Position numbers and translations under genes: made by a program. The notes under the pieces are model-generated. The model ran no database searches. It worked only from the letters and a program-made list of their open reading frames with translations, and was not told the DNA's origin. From the NCBI GenBank assembly GCA_964633205.1, contig CAZWFN010000145.1, positions 1 through 15,795 on the forward strand: DNA of 15,795 nucleotides, read 5' to 3'. Below, piece by piece: positions 6,717 through 13,876 of the stretch (position 1 is its first letter; every line of letters begins with the position of its first letter). The DNA is from CAYVQE01 sp964633205. GTDB lineage: Bacteria; Myxococcota; B64-G9.

Positions 6717-7705
6717 GGCAGGCCATCCCGGTCGATGGCGGCTGACAGCTCTTCGCCGCTGACCACCGCGGTGCCGGCCTTGGTCACCTGCAGGCCGCCG
6801 GCGATGTTGGCCAGCCGCATGGCGTCGATCGGGGCGGCCCCGGCCGCCCTGGCCAGCGACCAGGCGGCCAGCACGGTATCGCCCGCTCCGGTGACATCGG
6901 CGATCTCGCGCGAGCCGAAGGCCGGCAGCGGAACCAGCTCGGCCCCCGGCAGCAGCAGGGCCATGCCGGCCCGGCCACGCTTGATCAAAGCGGCGGCCGC
7001 CCCGGTGCGCTCGAGCAGGCTGCGTCCGGCGCGCTCCACCGCGGCCAGCCCGTCCAGCTCGATGCCGGTGGCCGCCGCCAGCTCGGGCTCGTTGGGCGTC
7101 AGGGCGGCCACCCCGTGGAAATCGGCGATGCGGAAACGCGAATCGACGAAGACCGGCACCCGGTCGCGGGCGGCGGCCAGCACGGCGGCGAAGACCTCGT
7201 CGGCCACCACTCCCTCGCCGTAGTCCGACACCACCAAGCCGGCCGCGCCGTCCAGGGCGGCGCGCAGGCGCGCCACCAGCTCGTCGCGCAAACCGGCATC
7301 GGGCTGCTCGGCCAGCCGGTCGAGCCGCAGCATCTGCTGGCGCACCGTGTTGCGCCCGCCGGCCAGGATGCGCGTCTTGCGCGCGGTGCGCTGGCCGCGG
7401 GCGCTGACGATGCCCGAGCAGTCGATGTCCCGCTGCTGCAGATCGCGCAGCAGCGCGGCGCCGTCAGCATCGTCGCCAATCAGGCCGACCGGCCGCGGCG
7501 CGCCGCCCAGAGCGCGCAGGTTGGCCGCCGCATTGGCCGCCGCACCCGGGCGCAGCGCGCGGTGCTCCTCGCGCACGATCAGCACCGGGGCCTCGCGCGA
7601 GATGCGGCTGGTTGTACCGCTGACATACTCGTCGGCCACCAGGTCGCCGAGCACCACCAAGCGCTGTTCGGAAAAAACCTCGATGTGCCGGGCCAGCGCG
7701 TTCAT
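6713..7705 (-). CDS. hldE1: D-glycero-beta-D-manno-heptose-7-phosphate kinase
   Basis: Also called rfaE1 or HldA-type. Phosphorylates heptose 7-phosphate at C1, upstream of the adenylyltransferase in the same operon. The 330-residue PfkB-family kinase shows VVLGDLVADEYVSGTTSRIS and EAPVLIV (18-44), RPGAAANAAANLRALGG (52-68), QMLRLDRL, an acidic DYGEG segment, and the PfkB signature DVTGAGDTVLAAW with catalytic D276. ATG 7705 has no Shine-Dalgarno sequence. A TAGCTT -10-like box lies 7 bases upstream, so the mRNA may be leaderless. The frame also opens at a TTG (7741) with GGAG nearby, which would add 12 residues outside the family core. It is the first gene of the tightly spaced LPS operon. 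Confidence 0.94.
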   Translation of the reverse strand: MNALARHIEVFSEQRLVVLGDLVADEYVSGTTSRISREAPVLIVREEHRALRPGAAANAAANLRALGGAPRPVGLIGDDADGAALLRDLQQRDIDCSGIVSARGQRTARKTRILAGGRNTVRQQMLRLDRLAEQPDAGLRDELVARLRAALDGAAGLVVSDYGEGVVADEVFAAVLAAARDRVPVFVDSRFRIADFHGVAALTPNEPELAAATGIELDGLAAVERAGRSLLERTGAAAALIKRGRAGMALLLPGAELVPLPAFGSREIADVTGAGDTVLAAWSLARAAGAAPIDAMRLANIAGGLQVTKAGTAVVSGEELSAAIDRDGLP

Positions 7706-7712
7706 GGCGGCC

Positions 7713-7741
7713 AAGCTAGCACCACGCGAAACGCGGCACAA
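7713..7741 (-). promoter_or_regulatory. Candidate promoter of the hldE1 operon
   Basis: TTGTGC at 7741-7736 and TAGCTT at 7718-7713 are separated by 17 bases, and TGC directly precedes the -10 (extended -10 style). The -10 matches TAnnnT. The predicted start falls at about 7706, next to the ATG at 7705. The same TGCTAGYTT word occurs upstream of the lipoprotein gene at 15651. Confidence 0.4.
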
Positions 7742-7791
7742 GAGGCTCCGATCTGCCGCAATGCCCGATTCGATTTCCGCGCCGGGGTCGA

Positions 7792-10700
7792 TCAGGGCAC
7801 GAATCGAAGCCGGAAGTCGGCTTGCTGCTCCGCTCGTTCGTCCCAGTTGCAGCGCAGCTCGAGGTCGAAGGGCCGGCCGTCGAGCAGGCCGATATCGAGA
7901 GCCGCCTGGCTATCACCGACAGCGTGGGGCCCCTCCAGCTCCACCAGGCCCAGCTCCACCGCATCGCAGCGATCAGCGCCGTCCAGCACCAGGTCGTCGA
8001 AATAGAGTTCCTCGTCCAGCGACTGCAGCGTCAAGCGGATGCCCAGGTCGGGGTTGCCGGCCGCGGCCGGGTCGGCAGCGGTCAGCTCGGCGCAGTGGTG
8101 GCCGCACCAGTCGTCGAAATCGCCGGCCACGGCCGCCTCCTCGACCGGCTGCCAACCGCCGCCGGCGTCGATCTCCACCGCGATCAGGCCCTGCGTCATC
8201 TGCTTGCCGCCCTGCACCCAGCACAGCTTCAGCGGAGCGCCCAGGCCACTGGTGTCGATGCGGCGCTCCAGCACCACCATATCGCCCTGGCGGACCAGCA
8301 GCAGCTCGGGGCCGCAGAGGCGGTTGTCGCAGCGTGCATCGCCCTGGATGCTCCAGCCGTTGTAGCCATCGGGCAGCTGGCCGGGACAGCCGCTGAAGTC
8401 CTCCAGCGGCACATCGGCCACCCCGGGCGGGCACTCGGGCCACCAGCCGGTCAGCTCGATGTCGTCCAGGCTCAGGGCCCCGGTGGCGCCGTCGGGAGCG
8501 ATCCAGAAGGCCACCCGCGGCATCGGGTCGGGCACCAGGCCGACCAGGCCCCGGTGGCAGCGGCGGGTGGCGATCTGCTCCATCAGAGCCAGGTCGTAAT
8601 AGCAGCCCAGCAAGTGGTTGTGGTCGACGTTGCCCGTATCGAGCTGCACCTGCAGCACCGACTCGCCACTCGGGTCCACCGCTGCCAGGCTGTAGCACAG
8701 CTCGACGTCGACGAAGGGTTGCAACTCGAACCGCTGGACCAGGCGCCGCTCCGAGTTCCAGCCCAGCGGCTCGAACTCGAGCGCCGGTTGGTTGGCCAGC
8801 GGTCCCATGCCCGGCGGGCAATCGACCTCGTTCTCGCAAGCGCTGCCGGCGGCATCCAGCGGACACTGCTGCGTACCGAACGGTCCGCCGCAGGGGCCGT
8901 CGTCGAGCTGCCAGCCGTCGAGGTCGCAGGCATCGGGGTCGCCGTCGGCCGAGAAATCGGCCCGGTGGATCCGCTTGGGCACCAGGAAGACCCGGCAGCC
9001 CAGGCAACCGGCGTCGATCGGGACGCCGGGTGTATAGACCATGCATTGTGCCGGCTGGCCCACCGGCACCTCGGCCGGGCATTCCAGCACCACCTCCTCG
9101 GGCGGGGCGGTGCAGCCGTCGGCGGCGGCGGCGCAGGCCGGCGCGCACAGCAGGCCGTCGGCACAGAAGGCATCGTCGGGGGTGCCGGCGCAGTCGCCTT
9201 CCCCGTCGCAGACGTCGTCCAGGGTACAGCCGATGCCGTCGTCGCAGGCGCTGCCGGCCGGGTCCGGCAAGCAGGCCTGCAGATCCTCGTCGCAGAGGCC
9301 CAGACAGCGCTCGCTGCACGGCGGGCCGGAGCTGGTGCAGCTGCCGTCGGCATCGCAGACCTCGGCGCCGTCGCAGAACAGCCCGTTGCCGCAATCGGCG
9401 CCTTCATCCACGGTCCAGGCCGTCTGGCTGGACTGCGGATCGCAAACCAAACAAGGATCGCCGACCTGGTGGACCCCCTCCGGCCAGCAGGCGCCGTCGA
9501 TGGCGCACCAGCCCGGCAGGATCGGGTTCCGGCAGCTGCCGTCGGCCGGATCGCATTCGTCGGCGGTGCACTCCAGGCCGTCGTCGCAGTCCTGGGCGAC
9601 GCCCTGGCAGATGCCGCCCTGGCAGACATCGCCCACCGTACAGGCATCGCCGTCATCGCAGGGGGCTTCGTTGGGGGTGTGGGTGCAGCCGCTGTCGGGC
9701 TCGCAGCCGTCGTCGGTGCAGGGGTTCTCGTCGTCGCAGCTGCGGGCCGCACCGCGGCAGACCCCGTCGTCGTCGCAGGCGTCATCGACCGTGCAGGCGT
9801 TCTCGTCGTCACAGGCGGTCCCGGCGGGCTGGCCCTGGCACTGGCTCGAACGGCAGGCGCCGTTGCTGCAACCGAACTCGCAGTCGCGGTCCTCGTGGCC
9901 GTAGATGCAGCTGCCGTCGGCCGGATTGCAGTTGCCGGTCGGGGCATGGACCCGGGCGGTGGCGGCATCCAGACAGGTATCGTCCGGCGGATCGTCGCAG
10001 ACGACCGGCTGGCCGCGGCAGGCGCCGTTGCCATCACAGACATCCGCGGTGGTGCACGGATCGCCGTCGTCGCAGTCGGCGGTGTTGAAGGCATGGGTAC
10101 AACCGGTATCCGGATCGCAGCCGTCGTCGGTGCACGGATCGCCGTCGTCGCAGTCCACCGGCTCGCCGAGGCACAGCCCCGACTGGCAGGTCTCGCCCAC
10201 CGTGCAGACCGAGCCGTCGTCGCAGTCGCTGCCGTCGGGCAGGGTCTCGACCCGGCACTGGCCCTGCTCGCAGGTGCCGGTCAGACACCAGGCCGGCGCG
10301 TCGCAATCGGCGTCGCTGGAGCAGGTGGTGCAATCCGGACCGTCGACCTGGCCGTCGCAGTCGTTGTCCAGCCCGTCGCACCATTCGTGCCCGCCGCGGC
10401 TGGGCCGGCACTCGCAGCCATCGGAGCGCTCGCCGTTGGCGTCGATCCAGCCGCCCTCGCAGGTGTAGCTGCAGCGGCCGTCCTCGCAGGCCGTCGCGGT
10501 GGCGTTGGGCACTTCGGGGCACAAAAAATGCGGCTCGCCGTCGTCGATCTCGCCATCGCAGTCGTTGTCGATGCCATCACAGGTCTCGACTCCGCCATTG
10601 CTGGGCTGGCAGACGTCGATCGGCTCGAGCTCCAGAGTCACCCGATCGGGGCCGCCGCCGCCGGCGTCCAGCTCTCGGCAGGCACGCAAGAACAGCTCGC

Positions 10701-11040
10701 CGCCGGCATCGCGGGCCTCGGCGAAAAACAAGCGCCGGCCCGGTCCGATGCCCTCCAGCGGCCGGGCCTGCTCCGGCTCGGCGGCCGGAAAGCGGACATC
10801 GTCCTCGACGGAATAGCCGGCATCGCCCGGCGCCGCCTCCACCGCCAACAAGGCGGCGCAGTCGGCCTCCGGGCCCGGCTCGATGGCCCCGACCCGCAGC
10901 TCCGCGGCCCGCTGCCGGGCGGCATCATCCGGAAAGACCACCTCGATGTGATAGCTGCCGCTCCCGTCACAGGCGGCGGCCCACAGGCCGAGACCCAGCA
11001 GGATGAGCCCCGCGCTTCCGAACTTGTAACTGCCCACCAT
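7792..11040 (-). CDS. Very cysteine-rich lipoprotein with MopE-like and CDDGxxCT repeats
   Basis: A 1082-residue predicted lipoprotein of unknown function. The signal peptide ends in LGLWAAAC with the lipid-attachment Cys at 24 and Asp at +2. Residues 25-143 form a small N-terminal domain. CDGIDNDCDG (154-163) and CDGLDNDCDG (221-230) match the putative metal-binding motif of the MopE family. From about 273 to 650 follow tandem CDDGxxCT-type units with very regular cysteine spacing; about 74 cysteines lie between 144 and 654. Residues 660-1082 are less cysteine-rich and hold two beta-rich-looking stretches (about 755-865 and 875-1022), each ending in an aspartate-rich segment (SLDDIELTGW, YFDDLVLDG), resembling carbohydrate- or ligand-binding jelly-roll domains; this is only a resemblance. 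ATG 11040 is chosen for the lipobox and an AAGGGAG 12 bases upstream. The open frame runs to 11730, but that part overlaps the TPR gene. Confidence 0.85.
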   Translation of the reverse strand: MVGSYKFGSAGLILLGLGLWAAACDGSGSYHIEVVFPDDAARQRAAELRVGAIEPGPEADCAALLAVEAAPGDAGYSVEDDVRFPAAEPEQARPLEGIGPGRRLFFAEARDAGGELFLRACRELDAGGGGPDRVTLELEPIDVCQPSNGGVETCDGIDNDCDGEIDDGEPHFLCPEVPNATATACEDGRCSYTCEGGWIDANGERSDGCECRPSRGGHEWCDGLDNDCDGQVDGPDCTTCSSDADCDAPAWCLTGTCEQGQCRVETLPDGSDCDDGSVCTVGETCQSGLCLGEPVDCDDGDPCTDDGCDPDTGCTHAFNTADCDDGDPCTTADVCDGNGACRGQPVVCDDPPDDTCLDAATARVHAPTGNCNPADGSCIYGHEDRDCEFGCSNGACRSSQCQGQPAGTACDDENACTVDDACDDDGVCRGAARSCDDENPCTDDGCEPDSGCTHTPNEAPCDDGDACTVGDVCQGGICQGVAQDCDDGLECTADECDPADGSCRNPILPGWCAIDGACWPEGVHQVGDPCLVCDPQSSQTAWTVDEGADCGNGLFCDGAEVCDADGSCTSSGPPCSERCLGLCDEDLQACLPDPAGSACDDGIGCTLDDVCDGEGDCAGTPDDAFCADGLLCAPACAAAADGCTAPPEEVVLECPAEVPVGQPAQCMVYTPGVPIDAGCLGCRVFLVPKRIHRADFSADGDPDACDLDGWQLDDGPCGGPFGTQQCPLDAAGSACENEVDCPPGMGPLANQPALEFEPLGWNSERRLVQRFELQPFVDVELCYSLAAVDPSGESVLQVQLDTGNVDHNHLLGCYYDLALMEQIATRRCHRGLVGLVPDPMPRVAFWIAPDGATGALSLDDIELTGWWPECPPGVADVPLEDFSGCPGQLPDGYNGWSIQGDARCDNRLCGPELLLVRQGDMVVLERRIDTSGLGAPLKLCWVQGGKQMTQGLIAVEIDAGGGWQPVEEAAVAGDFDDWCGHHCAELTAADPAAAGNPDLGIRLTLQSLDEELYFDDLVLDGADRCDAVELGLVELEGPHAVGDSQAALDIGLLDGRPFDLELRCNWDERAEQQADFRLRFVP

Positions 11041-11091
11041 GATTGCTGCACGCTCCCTTCGCGACAGCGGCCACCCCGCAGCCGGCGCCCC

Positions 11092-11147
11092 CATCGAGGT
11101 GCGCTGAGGACACCGCCCACAGCCGGCGCCTTCAGCGCACCTCGATG
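11092..11147. repeat. Perfect 16-bp inverted repeat at the 3' end of the TPR gene
   Basis: CATCGAGGTGCGCTGA at 11092-11107 is repeated exactly in inverted form at 11132-11147, with 24 bases between the arms. The right arm encodes the last residues and stop of the TPR protein (IEVR-stop). A near-direct repeat, (A/G)CAGCCGGCGCC, precedes each arm on the plus strand (11079-11090 and 11120-11130). The RNA could form a very stable hairpin between the TPR gene and the lipoprotein gene. No U-run follows, so it is not a textbook terminator. Confidence 0.9.
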
Positions 11148-12046
11148 ACGTAATCGCGCGCGCCGCCGCCGCCGCCGCTGACCGCCAGCGCCGTGCCCAC
11201 CGTCGCCCCGGCCACCACCACGCCGACCGTGGTCCAGAACCACCAGGAGGCATACCAGTCGCTGGACTCTTCCTCCGCCGCCGGCGGCTCATGCCAGTCA
11301 CTGGCCACGGCCACCGCTTGCTGCTCTTCCGGCTCCGGCTCGCCGGCCGGCGGCTCCGCCGGTGGGCTGGGGCCGGCGGCCACGGCCGCGGGCGGGGCAC
11401 CGGCCAGCCGCAGTCGATCGTCGACCGAGCCGATGCGGGCCAACACGTTGCCATGGGCGTCCAGCGCCTCGAAGTAGTAGGCGATCGGTTCATCGTCCGG
11501 GGGATCCTGCAAGTGCAGCCTGATGGGCCCCAGGCCTTCGACCGGCATCTCCTGGTTCTGATCGGCGGCGCCGCCGATGGAGTGGACCAACCGCAGCGAG
11601 CGCACCATGCCCAGCGGGTCGGCCTGCAGCTCGACCGCCAGCTCGCGCCCGGCCGGTGGCTCGGGGGGCCGGTGCTCGAGGGTGATGGGACGCAGGTTCT
11701 GGGTGTAGGCCACCGCCTGGTAGAAACCACCCGCCAACCGCGGCGAGATGTCGGTCGACAGCCGAAACTCCGGGTCGATGGCCAGCAGGTGGCGGAAGGC
11801 CTGCATGGAGGCCTCGGCGCGGCCCAGCCCGGCCTGGCACAGGCCCTGGATGCGGTAGGACTGCGCCAGCCCGCGCGGGCCCAGACCGCCGGCGGCGATC
11901 GCCCGGCGGGCCACCGCCAGCGCCTGCTCGTATTCCATCTCCTCCAGCAACTGTTCCGCCCGCTGCAGCTGCCCGGCAGCCCAAACCTCGCAGATGCCGA
12001 TCGCCATCGCCGTAACCGCGGCGATCCACGTCGCCTGCGCGCGCAT
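11132..12046 (-). CDS. TPR-type exported protein with C-terminal membrane anchor
   Basis: A 304-residue protein of unknown function. Residues 1-24 look like a signal peptide or N-terminal membrane segment. QRAEQLLEEMEYEQALAVAR and the following helices to about residue 92 have the A/G/Y pattern of one or two tetratricopeptide repeats. Residues 130-212 are a beta-rich domain with PIAYYFEALDAHGNVLARIG. A Pro/Glu-rich linker (215-262) leads to a single membrane helix (about 268-290, WFWTTVGVVVAGATVGTALA), a glycine run and the tail RDYVIEVR. This layout is familiar from Myxococcota genomes. ATG 12046 has GGAGG seven bases upstream. The last codons lie in one arm of a 16-bp inverted repeat. It lies upstream of the cysteine-rich lipoprotein gene with a 91-base gap, so a shared role is possible but unproven. 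Confidence 0.82.
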   Translation of the reverse strand: MRAQATWIAAVTAMAIGICEVWAAGQLQRAEQLLEEMEYEQALAVARRAIAAGGLGPRGLAQSYRIQGLCQAGLGRAEASMQAFRHLLAIDPEFRLSTDISPRLAGGFYQAVAYTQNLRPITLEHRPPEPPAGRELAVELQADPLGMVRSLRLVHSIGGAADQNQEMPVEGLGPIRLHLQDPPDDEPIAYYFEALDAHGNVLARIGSVDDRLRLAGAPPAAVAAGPSPPAEPPAGEPEPEEQQAVAVASDWHEPPAAEEESSDWYASWWFWTTVGVVVAGATVGTALAVSGGGGGARDYVIEVR

Positions 12047-12071
12047 CGCTTGGCCTCCTCGTCTGCTCTAC

Positions 12072-12101
12072 AGGCTAACGCCTCGGGCGACCGGAGGGCA
12101 A
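12072..12101 (-). promoter_or_regulatory. Weak candidate promoter before the TPR gene
   Basis: TTGCCC at 12101-12096 and TAGCCT at 12077-12072 are 18 bases apart in the 72-base gap after the methyltransferase gene. The -10 fits TAnnnT only. It would start transcription about 20 bases before the ribosome site of the TPR gene. The call is based on motif and position alone. Confidence 0.25.
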
Positions 12102-12118
12102 GCTGCGTCTTTACGAAC

Positions 12119-12856
12119 TCAGCGGCGCTCGGCCTTGCCGGTCATGGGCACGAAACGCACCGCCAGCCGCTCGAGTTGGACCAGCTCGCCGCCGCGCTTG
12201 GTGTAGACCCGCAGCACCTGGTGGCCGTCGCGGCCGACCGGGATGCTCAGCCGGCCGCCCTCGGCCATCTGGGCCACCAGCGGCGGCGGCACCTTCTCGG
12301 GCGCGGCGGTGACGATGATGGCGTCGAAGGGCGCCGCCTCGGGCCAGCCGTCGAAACCGTCGCCCACCCGCAGCCGGATGTCGTCGTAACCCAGGCTGCG
12401 CAGCACCTTCTCGGCCCGGGCGGCCAGCGGAGCCACGATCTCGACCGAGTAGACCCGCCCTGCGCACTCGGCCAGCACCGCCGCCTGGTAGCCCGAACCG
12501 GTGCCGATCTCGAGCACCTTCTCGTCGCCGTCGAGCTGCAGCGATTCGGTCATGAAGGCCACGATGTAGGGCTGGGAGATGGTCTGATCGTGGCCGACGG
12601 GCAACGGTCGGTTGGCATAGGCGCTGTTGCGCAGACCTTCGGGCACGAAACGGTGCCGCGGAATCTCGCCGATGGCCGCCAGCACCCGTTCGTCCGCTAT
12701 GCCCTGCCGGCGCAGCTCGGCGACCAACCGGGCACGCCGCTCGGCCAGGGTCTGCTCGGCCGCCGGCTCACCGGCCAGGCAGGTGGCCGGACAGCGGCAG
12801 CCGACCCCGGCCCAGCCCAACAGCAACAACCACAATATCGCTCGTCGCACGCTCAT
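12119..12856 (-). CDS. pcm: Protein-L-isoaspartate O-methyltransferase with signal peptide
   Basis: Methylates L-isoaspartyl residues formed by protein ageing, using S-adenosylmethionine, so that they can revert to aspartate. The family core is clear: HRFVPEGLRNSAYANRPLPV, GHDQTISQPYIVAFMTE (88-104), the SAM-binding VLEIGTGSGYQAAVLAE (114-130), and FDAIIVTAAPEKVP (177-190). ATG 12856 has GGAG seven bases upstream and gives 245 residues. The first 28 residues, with RR followed by ILWLLLLGWAGVG and then C20, C22, C26, look like a Sec signal or a weak lipobox, so the enzyme may act outside the cytosol. The frame extends upstream to 12985, but that would bury the signal sequence and overlap the acyltransferase gene. 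Family assignment is firm; export is inferred. Confidence 0.92.
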   Translation of the reverse strand: MSVRRAILWLLLLGWAGVGCRCPATCLAGEPAAEQTLAERRARLVAELRRQGIADERVLAAIGEIPRHRFVPEGLRNSAYANRPLPVGHDQTISQPYIVAFMTESLQLDGDEKVLEIGTGSGYQAAVLAECAGRVYSVEIVAPLAARAEKVLRSLGYDDIRLRVGDGFDGWPEAAPFDAIIVTAAPEKVPPPLVAQMAEGGRLSIPVGRDGHQVLRVYTKRGGELVQLERLAVRFVPMTGKAERR

Positions 12857-12959
12857 CGCCTCGCTCCCCGTCGCGGCAGCCGACCCGGCCACCGCAGCCG
12901 TCATCCATCCATCGACCCACCGAAGCAAGCCACATGCCAATCCCGACCGCTCTCGCCCT

Positions 12960-13853
12960 TCACCTCCGCCGGCCCCCATCCGCATCGGCCGCCGGCCCGT
13001 CCAGCTTCCAGCGGCGGTGGATCCACAGCCAGTGGTCGGGCCGCTGGAGGATGCGCCGTTCGAGCCAGGCGTTGAGCGCGCGGGTGATGCGCTCGATTTC
13101 GGCTGGCCGGTCTCCGTCGGGGTGGACCGGTACTGGTGGTTCGATCCGCACCCGATGGCGGCCGGCGGGCAGGCGTTCGATGCTCACCGGCAGCAGCGGC
13201 GCGCCGCTGGCCAGGGCGAGCGCGGCCGGGGCGGTGGTGGTCGCGGCCGGCCGGCCGAAGAAGGGCACCGGGATGCCGCGGCCGGGGGGCATGTGCTGGT
13301 CGATGACCAGCGCCACGATCTCACCCTTCTTGAGCAAGCGGCCGATGCGCCAGGCGGAACGCTCGGCCGGCAGCAGGCCCAGGCCGGTCCGGCACCGCAC
13401 CCGCATCCAGAAACGGTTCACGCCGGGTTGATGCTGGCTGCGGCTGACCGCGTGGATCGGCAGGCCGCGCAGGGCCTCGGCGCAAGCCAGCAGGTCGAAC
13501 GAGCCGAAGTGGGCGCTGACCGCGATCACGCCGCGGCCGGCGGCACGCGCCCGCTCGAGGTGCTCCAGACCCTCGTGCTCGATCAGCGCCTCCACCCGGC
13601 GCCGATCGAGACCCGGCAAGCGCAGCAGCTCGATGGCCGATCGCGCCAGCTGGCCGTAGCAGTGGCGGGCGATGCGGCGCCGCGCGGCCGGCGGCAACTC
13701 GGGCAGGGCCCGGCGCAGGTTGTCGCGGGCCACCCGGCGGCGCACCGGGATCAGGTGGTACCAGATCCAGCCCAGCCCGGCGCCCAGGCCCAGCGCCGCG
13801 CGCAGCGGCAGCAGGCGAACCAGACCGCTCAGCGCCTGCAGCAGCCAGGCCAC
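12960..13853 (-). CDS. Lipid A biosynthesis acyltransferase (LpxL/HtrB family)
   Basis: Expected to add a secondary acyl chain to a lipid A precursor at the inner face of the cytoplasmic membrane. The 297-residue protein has the usual length. A hydrophobic N-terminus (about 11-35) should anchor it. The catalytic HxxxxD motif is HFGSFD (H115, D120). IDQHMPPGRGIPVPFFGRPA at 184-203 and RPDHWLWIHRRWK at 271-283 are family hallmarks. The GTG start at 13853 has no strong ribosome site and lies 23 bases after the TlpA-like gene's stop. The adjacent LPS operon supports the pathway. Which position or chain length it uses (LpxL, LpxM, LpxP type) cannot be told, so no symbol is given. Confidence 0.91.
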   Translation of the reverse strand: MAWLLQALSGLVRLLPLRAALGLGAGLGWIWYHLIPVRRRVARDNLRRALPELPPAARRRIARHCYGQLARSAIELLRLPGLDRRRVEALIEHEGLEHLERARAAGRGVIAVSAHFGSFDLLACAEALRGLPIHAVSRSQHQPGVNRFWMRVRCRTGLGLLPAERSAWRIGRLLKKGEIVALVIDQHMPPGRGIPVPFFGRPAATTTAPAALALASGAPLLPVSIERLPAGRHRVRIEPPVPVHPDGDRPAEIERITRALNAWLERRILQRPDHWLWIHRRWKLDGPAADADGGRRR

Positions 13854-13876
13854 ACCGTCGCCAGCGTCCGGCCGCG

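Noticed and set aside
4410..7223. Open frame of 937 codons on the plus strand across the GT9, GT4, hldE2 and hldE1 genes
   Set aside because: It crosses four well-supported minus-strand genes and shows no recognisable domain; long antisense frames are expected in high-GC coding DNA. The plus-strand frames at 2589-4391, 547-1698 and 11291-13075 are rejected for the same reason.
7733..7759. GCGGCA/TGCCGC inverted repeat after the cysteine-rich lipoprotein gene as a terminator
   Set aside because: Only six pairs with a 15-base loop and no proper U-run; it overlaps the candidate hldE1 -35 box, so a chance match is likely.
9100..10380. Repeated GTCGTCGCAG-like words suggesting a CRISPR or other DNA repeat array
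   Set aside because: The words are codons for CDDG and CDDE in the cysteine-rich repeats. Spacing follows the protein repeat, and there are no constant repeats with unique spacers.
7822..11148. Open frame of 1108 codons on the plus strand opposite the cysteine-rich lipoprotein
   Set aside because: It mirrors the third-position GC bias and the repeated Cys-Asp-Asp-Gly codons of the real gene. The translation is a low-complexity Ala/Val/Gly-rich string with no family signature.
11041..11730. N-terminal extension of the cysteine-rich lipoprotein frame
   Set aside because: The frame stays open but overlaps the TPR gene in another frame, is rich in Arg/Pro/Trp as shadow frames are, and would bury the clear lipoprotein signal at 11040.
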